A stretch of 64,000 bases of DNA from NCBI RefSeq assembly GCF_019331795.1, contig NZ_JAHPZL010000007.1, forward strand, positions 435,194-499,193, read 5' to 3'. The notes beneath the pieces were generated by a model. It was given only the letters and a program-made list of their open reading frames with translations, did not search any database and was not told where the DNA came from. This document shows, in pieces, positions 15,501 to 23,073 of this stretch (position 1 is its first letter; each line of letters begins with the position of its first letter). The stretch is from Austwickia sp. TVS 96-490-7B. Lineage in GTDB: Bacteria; Actinomycetota; Actinomycetes; Actinomycetales; Dermatophilaceae. The position numbers and the translations under genes were made by a program.

Positions 15501-16792
15501 TGCACCTGGCCGAGCGCGTTGGCGTTCTTCTCAGCCGGGGGCGCATATTTCGATCCTCCGGTGACCTCAGAATGACCCGCCTGCTCTACGCGGAGCAGAT
15601 AGTTGGAGAGATCGGCAAGCAGCTAGCCATGATTGCATTGCCCGTTATAGCCGTGCAATTCCTTCATGCAGGCGTGGGGCAGGTAGCATGCATTTCTTTA
15701 TTGAATGCGGTATCGGCAATGTTAGGCTCCATGCTGCTCGGTAGACTCAGTTACCGTCTGGCATCAAGACGAATCCCGGTAGGGGGAAGCTTCCTTTGGG
15801 CCGTGGGTTTAGGGACGATTTGCCTCCTCGGCATTTTGGGGGTCCTATCACTTGCCACTTTCGCTGTTCTCTATGCGGCGCTGAATGCATGCGGCAGTTA
15901 TTACAGGATGGGCGTGGTCGGAGTCGTTCGGACTATCGTAGACGACGATCAGCGGATGGTGCTTAATGCCCGGCTCAATCTATATCAGTCTGTGGTGTCT
16001 GTTGGAATGCCCACGGCTGCTGGCGCCTTGGTATCTATCGTTTCGCCATATTGGGTTCTTGGCTTGACGGCCAGTGCCTGCCTGTTCAGTGGATTTGTCT
16101 TTAAACTACTCTTGCCGGGAAGCGGAACTAATGAGCGAGAACGCGCAGCGACAACCAGCTCTCAGATTACCTCTCCACTGACTGCCGGACTGAAGCACGG
16201 GAAACCTCGAACGCCGCCAGCGGCTTGGCTGGGGGTAGCCATCGAGGGCGTGCTGGCGTTCGACCGTGCCTTCATCTTGACGGTTCTTCCTGTCCTCGCG
16301 CTTACGTTCTTCGGCCTGGGGTCCGAGGGGCTCGGACTGATTTTCACGGTTGGAGGGCTGGGATTTCTCGGCGGCGCCCTCGTGGGTCGGTTTACCGCGC
16401 GCGTGTTCAGCCTGGCGAACGCCAGCAGGTTGAGCGCAGCCATGGCTGTGTTGGCTGGGGCGGGTCTCTTCGTGCCCACTGTAATCGGGCACGCACATCT
16501 GATTGGGCTGTCTGCATTTGCAGCTTTTTCCGCTGCAGCGTCTCTGCAGTTTGACCTGGCCGTGTCCAGTTGGAGACAGTCAGCGCTTACCGCTGAAGCA
16601 CTAAGCGCTGTTACTGGTTTTGCCGATTCTTCAGCGACAGCAGCACGCCTCCTAGCCTCTGTGGCGGCGGGAGCAGTTGGAACGTCGCTCGGAGGCGTAG
16701 GCATTTGCGTAGTCGGCGCATGCATGGCCTTCACGAGTGCCGTCGCTTTACTGGCCGTGAGTGCGACTATGCGTGAGGGGCGTGCCGCTTGA
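15497..16792 (+). CDS. MFS transporter
   Basis: A 431-residue membrane protein with about 12 hydrophobic helices, e.g. LAMIALPVIAVQFL, VACISLLNAVSAMLGSMLLG, TICLLGILGVLSLATFAVLYAAL (in part) and a basic loop YRLASRRIPVG in the position of the MFS loop 2-3 signature. A central hydrophilic loop (GSGTNERERAATTSSQ) separates the two halves. GTG 15497 or ATG 15500 overlaps the TGA of the aminotransferase pseudogene, so it was co-translated with it. It is likely an exporter of a small molecule made with an aminosugar-containing pathway; the substrate is unknown. The frame is intact. Codon use is less GC-rich than the core genes. Confidence 0.85.
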   Translation: MMHLAERVGVLLSRGRIFRSSGDLRMTRLLYAEQIVGEIGKQLAMIALPVIAVQFLHAGVGQVACISLLNAVSAMLGSMLLGRLSYRLASRRIPVGGSFLWAVGLGTICLLGILGVLSLATFAVLYAALNACGSYYRMGVVGVVRTIVDDDQRMVLNARLNLYQSVVSVGMPTAAGALVSIVSPYWVLGLTASACLFSGFVFKLLLPGSGTNERERAATTSSQITSPLTAGLKHGKPRTPPAAWLGVAIEGVLAFDRAFILTVLPVLALTFFGLGSEGLGLIFTVGGLGFLGGALVGRFTARVFSLANASRLSAAMAVLAGAGLFVPTVIGHAHLIGLSAFAAFSAAASLQFDLAVSSWRQSALTAEALSAVTGFADSSATAARLLASVAAGAVGTSLGGVGICVVGACMAFTSAVALLAVSATMREGRAA

Positions 16793-17007
16793 TTTCTCAA
16801 AGTTCCGTCACACTTATCTTTGTTGCACATCCGGTTAGAAGCGCGATAGGCAGCTGGAGTATTTTTGAGAAGACGGTGGTTCCCGGACGAGAGCGATTCC
16901 GGGCGCACCGGGTGTCATTTCCGCCGGAGACCCGGCGCTCGGGGGAGTGCTGCCCGAGTGGATGCCGCGCATTCTGCATTGCCCTGACTGATACGCTTCA
17001 CGACTGA
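16793..17007 (+). other. short frame of unknown status interrupted by an IS
   Basis: A 72-codon frame (TTG 16789 to stop 17004) starts LISQSSVTLIFVAHPVRSAIG directly overlapping the MFS stop and could be the N-terminus of a following gene in the same operon. It ends at the IS left flank. Nothing downstream of the IS continues it convincingly, so it may be chance. Confidence 0.25.
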
Positions 17008-17971
17008 GGGCGTTATTCACGAGGCGTTAGCGGCCCATGTCCCGCACCCCGGGAAACAATCGATACACACCTGTCACCATACGCATATATAAAAACATCG
17101 GCCGCTTTGAGATCATTGGGTTAGACGACTCACATCTCTCAGGGAAGCGACCGATGCGGTACCAGTCGCGCAGCAGGACTCGATCACGATGCACTCGATG
17201 AACTCGTCAGGCGGGTCATCGACATTTTTCACTCCCGGGGAGTCGACTTGAGTAGACACCGGTTGCCCGTCAAAGAACACGTCATCCTTACCCTGGAACG
17301 TCTACGGAACAATCTGACACAGATGTTCCTTGCTGATCTGCTAGATATGTCACCATCCACCTCTTCACGCATCTATCGCAGGATGCTCCCGATCATCAAT
17401 GAAGCACTCCTCTGGACAGGTATCCCCATAGAGCAAGCAGCCAGTGATGGCCGAGCCATCCTCATCGACGGCACATACGCCCCGACGGGCAACCGCCCAG
17501 CTCAAGGACAAGATGTCACCAAAGCCACCTACTCCGGTCAACGCCGTTGCCAGTGTGTCAGCATCCAGGTCGCCTCCACCCTGACCGGACACCTCCTCGC
17601 CACGTCTACACCCATTCCTGGAGCTCGACACGACTCTGCTGCTCTCGACCTCACCGGCTGGTCACAGATCCTCGCAGAAAACCACACGCCATGGATAGCC
17701 GACACCGCTTACATCGTCCATGGAGCACGAACGCCTCTCACAAAGAAGAAAGGACAAGAGCGAACCGACAACGAAAAACACGACAACACAGAAATATCCC
17801 GTATTCGCACCCATGTCGAACACGCCATCGGACACCTTAAACAATGGAAAATCCTCGCCACCGGCTATCGAGGCAGACTCCCCGATATCGTTGCCGTCAT
17901 TACCCGACTCGAGCTCTATCGACTTGGCTGGTAGCCAAGAATGACCTGAAAATGCCTCGTGAATAACGCCC
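17008..17971 (+). mobile_element. IS5-family insertion sequence (about 964 bp)
   Basis: The ends are perfect inverted repeats GGGCGTTATTCACGAGG (17008-17024) and its complement (17955-17971); counting one flanking TGA/TCA the repeats extend to 20 bp. The flanking trinucleotides TGA and TCA are not a direct repeat, unlike the 3-bp duplications around the related MITEs at 63 kb. One DDE transposase gene fills the element. A solo end (13862), a decayed copy (54414-55102) and three MITE-like elements (63279-63734) share these ends. Confidence 0.92.
17248..17934 (+). CDS. IS5-family DDE transposase, N-terminus frameshifted
   Basis: A 228-residue frame with the DDE_Tnp_4 pattern: HTH-like NLTQMFLADLLDMSPSTSSR, first Asp in ILIDGTYAPTG, second Asp region PGARHDSAAL and WIADTAYI, and Glu in RIRTHVEHAIGHLKQWKIL. 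The frame is open upstream to about 17160 (GLDHDALDELVRRVIDIFHS), but the natural start ATGCGGTACCAG at 17155 is in another frame. This implies either a one-base lesion around 17165-17175 or programmed frameshifting; TTG 17248 is the first usable start in frame. Activity is uncertain. Confidence 0.85.
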   Translation: MSRHRLPVKEHVILTLERLRNNLTQMFLADLLDMSPSTSSRIYRRMLPIINEALLWTGIPIEQAASDGRAILIDGTYAPTGNRPAQGQDVTKATYSGQRRCQCVSIQVASTLTGHLLATSTPIPGARHDSAALDLTGWSQILAENHTPWIADTAYIVHGARTPLTKKKGQERTDNEKHDNTEISRIRTHVEHAIGHLKQWKILATGYRGRLPDIVAVITRLELYRLGW

Positions 17972-18771
17972 TCAAGGTGGTTACCACGGAATTTCTGACA
18001 TCTGCGGACTGCGTGGCGCTGGCCGATGAGGTGGTCATGGACTTCTTTGCGAATAGTGGCGAGCCCGGCGAGCGTGTGAGCCTCTCTGGGGCTTACTGGC
18101 GGTCGTTGGGCAGTTCGAAACTGACGGTAGGTCAGTGGATCTACCTATGCTGTTGGATGAGAGGTCGCGGCATGGTCGTCCTGCCGCCGGACTTCGGCTG
18201 GATTTCTCACCTGATCGGCTTCCCTCCAAGTGGGCTTGACTTGACGCAGAAGCAATGGGGTAGCGAGATGAGCAGTCGACATCAGCCAGGAATCCATATC
18301 GGTTCAAATTCCGGAAACATCAATATCGGCGACACGCAGCTGAACTTCTCGGGGAGGGACCTCACCCCTCAGGACTACCGGACCCTGGCTTCCGCTTTGC
18401 GGCAGGACGCGCAGTCCCTCTCTGAACTGGGAGCGGAGAGCGGGATGGAGGCCGCGGCGGTGCTGGAGGGCGCGGCGGAAGGCACGGCGGATCCGCACGA
18501 CGTCAAGAGCACCATGAAGTGGATACAGAGGCGGGGAGGCGAAGCAGTGGGTGCAGCCTCAGGCGCAGCCCTCTACGCCACCAATCGGGTACGACGCAAA
18601 CCCCGCGTCGCGTGGACTAAGCGCGACGCGGGCTGCTGGAAGCGGAGGAAAGGAGTGAAACTCCGCACGCGGGCCGTCCACGCGTGTCCCGTCCGCGTCG
18701 GTGGTTGTACCAGTCGCGTGTCGGCGTCCGGGGCGTGTGTCGCTGAGGCCGATTATCGGGTTCCGCGTTGA
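17959..18771 (+). CDS. hypothetical protein, 5' end fused to the IS terminus
   Basis: The frame begins with GTG inside the IS terminal repeat (coding MNNAL) and continues as protein-like sequence: FLTSADCVALADEVVMDFF, LTVGQWIYLCCWMRGRG, then MSSRHQPGIHIGSNSGNINI, and an acidic helical part (LASALRQDAQSLSELGAE). The IS has probably removed the true start; an internal ATG at 18268 behind GGGGTAGCGAG could start a shorter protein. After about residue 215 the sequence becomes basic and Cys-rich across a strong hairpin at 18602, so the reading frame may be damaged there. I do not recognise a family. The IHIGSNSGNINIG stretch is repetitive Gly/Asn/Ile. Confidence 0.45.
   Translation: MNNALKVVTTEFLTSADCVALADEVVMDFFANSGEPGERVSLSGAYWRSLGSSKLTVGQWIYLCCWMRGRGMVVLPPDFGWISHLIGFPPSGLDLTQKQWGSEMSSRHQPGIHIGSNSGNINIGDTQLNFSGRDLTPQDYRTLASALRQDAQSLSELGAESGMEAAAVLEGAAEGTADPHDVKSTMKWIQRRGGEAVGAASGAALYATNRVRRKPRVAWTKRDAGCWKRRKGVKLRTRAVHACPVRVGGCTSRVSASGACVAEADYRVPR
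18602..18632. other. perfect inverted repeat within the hypothetical frame
   Basis: An 11-bp stem CCCGCGTCGCG / CGCGACGCGGG is separated by nine bases. It could be the terminator of the upstream gene, implying that the gene ends near here and that the rest of the frame is fortuitous. Confidence 0.5.
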
Positions 18772-18847
18772 GGCCCGGAGCATCCGACCATGAGCGACCG
18801 CGCCGTGTTTGACCTGCACTGGTGGAATCCGCACCCTCGAAGTAACA

Positions 18848-18892
18848 CGGCAGGTCCGCTTCTCGCGATGAGACGCGGGCCTGTTTTCTTTA
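18848..18892 (+). terminator. rho-independent terminator
   Basis: CAGGTCCGC / GCGGGCCTG forms a stem with an inner TTCTCG/GAGA pairing and is followed by TTTTCTTT. It is well placed to end transcription before the Abi_2 pseudogene. Confidence 0.7.
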
Positions 18893-18928
18893 TACCCCCG
18901 GTGTCGGGGACGCCAGGACGATGCGCAC

Positions 18929-19638
18929 GTGACGACCCCAAACAGCACCTACACCAAGCCGTTCCTCACGGTCCCTGAGCAGATCCGCCGACTGCGCGGG
19001 CGGGGTATGGACTGCGGCGACGACGCCTACGCGACCGCCGTCCTGCAGCGATACGGCTACTACCGACTGTCGGGCTACTGGCACCTCTACCGCGATCGGC
19101 CCGTGCCTCCCGCTCCCCGGTTTAATGAAGAAGGCCGCGAGATCCGCCTGGATACGTTTGCGCCCGAGGCCGGCCTCGCGCACGTGGTGGCCCTGTGCGA
19201 GTTCGACCACCAGCTCCGCATGCGCCTCAGCGACGTCCTCAGCACCACTGGCTGAACGACCTCAGGAACGTCCGAAACATTTGCGCGCACTACGGCCGCC
19301 TGTGGAACCGCGCGTTCGACGTGGCCATCGCCGCGCCGGGGAAGGCGAAGAAGAACGCCGACGATCCGCTCGCGCCACTCGCGGACGACGGGACAAACAA
19401 CAGGCTCTACGGCGCGCTGCTCGTCATGCGCCACCTTCTGCTGAGCATCGCGCCGGAGAAGGACGACGTTGTGGACCTGGCCGACTTTATCGAGGACCGG
19501 TCCCGCGCCGTTGTGATCGAGATCAAGCTCGGAGAGACGAAGTTCTACCCGGCCTTCCAGTTCCGCTACGGGAAGATCGTCGACGCGCTTGCCGAGATCA
19601 ACCAAGCCTCGCCCGATCCTGCGGCGACTCGGACCTGA
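18929..19638 (+). pseudogene. Abi_2 (AbiD/AbiF-like) abortive-infection gene with internal deletion
   Basis: The N-terminal part (GTG 18929) reads KPFLTVPEQIRRLRGRGMDC and LQRYGYYRLSGYWHLYRD, which is the Abi_2 opening. At 19245-19255 the frame jumps into the C-terminal block HWLNDLRNVRNICAHYGRLWNR (in part), the conserved R-N-x-C-A-H end of the family, then runs to TGA at 19636. Roughly 100 central residues normally present are missing, and the junction is out of frame. Family members are phage-exclusion or HEPN-like RNase proteins; here the product would be a truncated 108-residue fragment. It lies alone after a terminator within the accessory region. Confidence 0.8.
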
Positions 19639-19889
19639 CCGACGTCGCCAGGGCGCTCCTGGACTGGTGGCAGACGCCGCACCCGGACCTGCCGCAGGAC
19701 GCGGACGGCTCGGACCGTTCGCCCCTCGACTTGTTGTGTGCGATCACCGAGGAGGATTTCACCGCGGTGATCGACGAGGCAGATGCCATGCGCAGCTTCG
19801 TCGTGCCTCGGGACGTTGACCAGGGCAAGGCGTTCGAGTCCCCCTCCGTGTCGAAGCGCCCCGGCACGAAGAATGCATCCGCGATCTGA
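19622..19889 (+). pseudogene. unidentified C-terminal gene fragment
   Basis: A protein-like stretch SDLTDVARALLDWWQTPHPD...SPLDLLCAITEEDFTAVIDEADAMRSFVVP (cited in parts) ends at a TGA at 19887. It has no start of its own and joins the Abi_2 remnant directly, so it is the tail of a deleted gene. The helical acidic pattern recalls antitoxin C-termini, which is speculation. Confidence 0.35.
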
Positions 19890-20340
19890 CTCGGGTTGAG
19901 ATGGGGGAAGGCGCTGGTCGAGATCAAGGGCAGCCGTACGGCGATGGCGAGGCCATCGGCGACGACCCCGCGCCCAAGGGTGCGTGGATGGCACATCCAG
20001 GTGGGAGATGTGACCCGCAACGTCGTTTAGCGGGATTTCGCAGCATCGAATGGCGGGACGCTATAGGGGGGATGTGCAATGACGCCGTCCGAGAGCGGGA
20101 CGTAGTACGGTCCGGTGAGTCCCAGCGGCCGGTGACGTTCATGTCGTGCTTTGTCGATTCCCGCGATAAGGTGCTGGGGTTCGTTGACGAGGCAGATGGG
20201 AGGTTGGGTTGATGACCGTGCTTGATGCTGCCTGCGATCAGAGGCCGTCATCGCCCGACGCGGCAGCCTGAGTCCGCCTATCAATTCCACGCTCCCGGCG
20301 ATAGCTCCGGCCGGGCGTGCGTTAACGAACAGGGTTCAAC
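19890..20340. other. no supported gene
   Basis: The open frames here have no start with a ribosome-binding site and no recognisable composition. It probably contains the GNAT gene promoter near its right end. Confidence 0.45.
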
Positions 20341-20856
20341 ATGAACGACCACCCACAGTGGTTCACTCGGCCAGAGAGGCCGGCTGACATTCCTGCCATT
20401 CGTGCGATTAATATCGCGGCGTTCGAGACTGCTGATGAAGCAGACCTCGTGGATGCTCTGCGCGATGACCCCGCATGGATCGACGGGCTATCCATAGTCA
20501 CCACCAACAACAACGGGACGGTGGTGGGACATGCGCTGCTGACGCGTTGTCACATCGGCGAAATCCCCGCTTTGTGCTTGGCTCCCTGTGCGGTCCTCCC
20601 GGACCTTCAGCGAGCCGGTGCTGGATCGGCAGCGATCCGTGCAGCAATGAAGGCCGCCCAGGAATGTGGGGAGGACTTCGTCGTGGTGCTGGGCCACCCG
20701 GAGTATTACCCACGATTCGGGTTCGAGCGCGCTTCGCGACATGGCATCAGGCTGAGTGTCGAGGTTCCCGACGACGCTCTGCTGGCACTCTCACTGGGCA
20801 GAACTAAACCCCTTCCGGCCGGCACGGTGCGCTACGCAGCCCCGTTCGGAATTTAG
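20341..20856 (+). CDS. GNAT-family N-acetyltransferase
   Basis: A 171-residue acetyl-CoA-dependent transferase of the YhbS-like GNAT group. The fold elements are visible: RPERPADIPAIRAINIAAFE (first helix), TVVGHALLTRCHIGE (strands 2-3), LAPCAVLPDLQRAGAGSAAIRAA (the acetyl-CoA pyrophosphate loop Q/R-x-x-G-x-G/A, in part) and VVVLGHPEYYPRFGFERA, the typical ending. The start ATG 20341 follows an AACAGGG region. It stands alone in the accessory region with an intact frame. The substrate is unknown; small molecules or protein N-termini are possible. Confidence 0.9.
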   Translation: MNDHPQWFTRPERPADIPAIRAINIAAFETADEADLVDALRDDPAWIDGLSIVTTNNNGTVVGHALLTRCHIGEIPALCLAPCAVLPDLQRAGAGSAAIRAAMKAAQECGEDFVVVLGHPEYYPRFGFERASRHGIRLSVEVPDDALLALSLGRTKPLPAGTVRYAAPFGI

Positions 20857-20931
20857 GCCCCAGCTGAGCTCCGTTGCGGGTGATGAGATAGGCATCATCG
20901 TGCGCAACCGGATAGGCCGCTAGCAGCCAAG

Positions 20932-20961
20932 ATGCCCTTGCCCTCAATTGAAGGCAAGGGC
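20932..20961 (+). terminator. hairpin downstream of the GNAT gene
   Basis: GCCCTTGCC / GGCAAGGGC forms a 9-bp stem with a CTCAATTGA loop, about 80 nt after the stop. There is no T-run. The remaining bases to 21203 hold nothing recognisable. Confidence 0.5.
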
Positions 20962-21203
20962 GCTGCCGTCTACGGCATCTGTAGCCGCTGGTCCCGACGT
21001 GCATCCAGTGATCTACACGTTGTGTCCCCAACGATCGATGAGGTGTCAATCGCGCTGGGTGTCAGAGAAGCCGCATCGTCTTGCCGGATTAGCGACTATC
21101 AAGGTTGGCACTTACGGACTCACGTCCGCAGGTCCTAGGCGAGGGTTGTCCCGACATATATGGTGGCGGCACTAGGTGTACACGCTCGGTGCTGGAGGAT
21201 GCC

Positions 21204-21440
21204 ATGAAGAAGAGGCTGGTTTTAGCTGTTCCCTGCGCTGTGCTTACTTTCATGGCTGCCATGCAGGCAGCGGGAGCACTCGGATTCGTGAGTGGCACGC
21301 AACAGCGTGACTATCAACAGCAGCGGGCTAGGGGATGGTCAAAGGAAGAGATTGCCAAGCAAGAGGCTTTGAAGAGTTGGACGGACGTGAAGACCCTTCA
21401 CATCGTGGAGGAGCACGAGGGGGACTTCACCTCCAAGTAA
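21204..21440 (+). CDS. small predicted secreted or membrane-anchored protein
   Basis: A 78-residue protein with an N-terminal signal: MKKRLVLAVPCAVLTFMAAM followed by QAAGALGFVSG, then a hydrophilic part rich in Gln, Lys and Glu (QQRDYQQQRARGWSKEEIAKQ). ATG 21204 has GGAGG seven bases upstream, a strong site in this region. There is no Cys that would mark a mature lipoprotein. I do not recognise a family. It is followed immediately by a 30-codon frame at 21441. Confidence 0.6.
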   Translation: MKKRLVLAVPCAVLTFMAAMQAAGALGFVSGTQQRDYQQQRARGWSKEEIAKQEALKSWTDVKTLHIVEEHEGDFTSK

Positions 21441-21533
21441 ATGGAGCGCATCATGCAAATCAACAAGCTCAACACCATCACCGACGATGTCGTCGAAGCC
21501 GCCCGCTCCGCCCTCGTCATCGGCATCACCTGA
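21441..21533 (+). CDS. very small open frame (30 codons)
   Basis: The ATG directly follows the previous stop (TAA-ATG) and the frame encodes MERIMQINKLNTITDDVVEA and ends SALVIGIT. The amphipathic pattern and tight coupling to the small secreted protein suggest a possible peptide, but it is short enough to be chance or the remnant of a longer gene. Confidence 0.3.
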   Translation: MERIMQINKLNTITDDVVEAARSALVIGIT

Positions 21534-21577
21534 CCCCGCCAAACAAACCTGCGAGAACCCGCCAAACGAAGCTGCGA
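21532..21577 (+). repeat. two tandem copies of a 22-23 bp unit
   Basis: CCCGCCAAACAAACCTGCGAG and CCCGCCAAACGAAGCTGCGAG lie one after the other immediately before the ychF-tail copy. They could be recombinase arm sites or a remnant of an element end. Confidence 0.6.
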
Positions 21578-21646
21578 GTCACCGGTGGGAGGTTTGAGAT
21601 GTTTGCTAGTCGTGGCGACGTGGTGGAGTTCCGGTTCAACGTGTGA
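21570..21646 (+). repeat. copy of the ychF 3' end (copy 3)
   Basis: The last 30 bases before the TGA encode GDVVEFRFNV, identical to the YchF C-terminus, and differ from the genuine ychF end at only about three third-codon positions. Upstream similarity fades (VTGGRFEMFASR in place of VRMEGKDYVMVD). This is the best-preserved remnant and may mark the right boundary of an element inserted at ychF. Confidence 0.75.
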
Positions 21647-21753
21647 TTCCACTGCGCCTGCAGGGCGAGGCCTGATCATCAAATGGCTGCTGAGCTCTCC
21701 AACTCAGACGATTTTCGCGCAGTTCAATCACCTGGGCGTGCTGGATTGAGTCT

Positions 21754-23070
21754 ATGATCCTGCTGAAGTTCACGGTGCGTAACCATCGAAGCATCCGCGA
21801 TGAGGTTAGTGTTGACCTCTCTCGTCCATGTCTGCGCACCTTGACACCGAAGGATGGCGACTGGCTGTCCGCTACCTACCGCGTCGCGGGCATTTTCGGG
21901 GGCAACGGCACGGGCAAGTCAGCGGTTGTTGACGCGCTCAACTTCGCGCTACGGGCCGTTGCGGAATCCTCGACTTCCTGGCAGGCGTTGCTCTCGATGC
22001 AGAGGGTGCAGTTCCGTCTCGACGCCGCGAGCCGTGACGACAGCAGTACGTACGAACTGGAGTTCGTCGCCGACGGCAGAAGGCACGTGTATGGGTTTGA
22101 GATTGATGCTTGCGGGGTGAAGCGTGAGTGGCTGCGGGATGTGCCGAGCAGTCGGTGGCGCACACTGCTTGACCGGGATCGTGATGCAAGGACACTTAAG
22201 CCATCTGTTGAAGTGACTGATCGCGAGCTTGTATTGAGTCGCGCGCTTCAGTTGCCGAAGTCACTTTTCCATGGGGTGGCCGTCGAGTTGACAGCTCACT
22301 TTGACGTCGTGTTGGTGCACCACGCTCACCGTGAGGCACGGCTCGCGGCGATCGCCAACATGCTCGCTGATGGATCCATCACATTTGTGGATCTGCAGTC
22401 CCTTCTCCAGGTCGCCGACATTGGTGTAGCCAACGTGTCGCTAGAAGAGCGAGACCTGCCGGAGCATCTGCGCGTTGCTATTGGAAACTTCATGCGAGCG
22501 ATGAACGTGGGTGAGGGCTCACGGGAGGAGGTCCAGCGGGAACCTCTCGAAGGGCCAGACGTTCGGGATCAGCCCTTGCTCGAATCGGTCGTTCGGCGAC
22601 TCTTGTTTACTCACTGTGGCGCTGATGATGGTTGCACCCCGTTTTCGATTCATGACGAGAGCGATGGGACGGTGGCATGGCTAGCCATTGCTGTCCCTGC
22701 CTTGGAGGCGCTCCGGACCGGGGGACTCATCCTCGTCGACGAGATCGACGCTAGTCTGCATCCGCACTTGCTAGATCTGCTCCTGGGCGCATTCGCAGAC
22801 CGTGAAGTCAATGTGTTGGGGGCTCAGATCATCTTTACGAGTCACGAGTCTTACGTCCTCTCGCCGCTGAGCGAGGTGTCCCTTCAACCGGAACAAGTGT
22901 GGTTCACCGACAGGAGCGTCGAAGGCGTCACTGAGTTGACGAGCTTGGCGGACTTCCCTCGCCATGCTGACGCCAACGTGGCCAAGCGGTATCTGACTGG
23001 GAGGTATGGCGGTACGCCGCGTCTGTCGCCAAGCCTTTTCGGGGCGCTCGTGGACACGGGCGCGGAGTAG
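21754..23070 (+). CDS. AAA family ATPase, RloA/AbiL-type (AAA_15/AAA_21)
   Basis: A 438-residue ABC/SMC-like ATPase of the RloA group linked to phage defence. It begins MILLKFTVRNHRSIRDEVSV, a hallmark of the family, with Walker A GGNGTGKSAVVDALNF, a Q-loop/insert region, signature-like FSIHDESDGTVAWLAI, Walker B GGLILVDEIDASLHPHLLD with catalytic Glu, and H-loop IIFTSHES. ATG 21754 starts on the conserved N-terminus. The stop is 3 nt before the rloB-like start, so the two form an operon. The partner is truncated (see next), so the system may be inactive. The frame itself is intact and all nucleotide-binding motifs are present. Confidence 0.9.
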   Translation: MILLKFTVRNHRSIRDEVSVDLSRPCLRTLTPKDGDWLSATYRVAGIFGGNGTGKSAVVDALNFALRAVAESSTSWQALLSMQRVQFRLDAASRDDSSTYELEFVADGRRHVYGFEIDACGVKREWLRDVPSSRWRTLLDRDRDARTLKPSVEVTDRELVLSRALQLPKSLFHGVAVELTAHFDVVLVHHAHREARLAAIANMLADGSITFVDLQSLLQVADIGVANVSLEERDLPEHLRVAIGNFMRAMNVGEGSREEVQREPLEGPDVRDQPLLESVVRRLLFTHCGADDGCTPFSIHDESDGTVAWLAIAVPALEALRTGGLILVDEIDASLHPHLLDLLLGAFADREVNVLGAQIIFTSHESYVLSPLSEVSLQPEQVWFTDRSVEGVTELTSLADFPRHADANVAKRYLTGRYGGTPRLSPSLFGALVDTGAE

Positions 23071-23073
23071 GCG

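Noticed and set aside
18780-18890. Possible tRNA or tRNA fragment before the terminator at 18848
   Set aside because: No acceptor stem, anticodon arm or canonical T-loop (TTCRANY) could be folded.
18559-18948. 129-codon minus-strand frame over the hairpin and terminator region
   Set aside because: It crosses two strong hairpins and the start of the Abi_2 remnant; the composition is basic and random.
19125-19621. Continuous plus-strand frame through the Abi_2 remnant
   Set aside because: The Arg-rich translation is out of frame with the recognised Abi_2 blocks; only its end (19622-19889) looks like a genuine gene tail.
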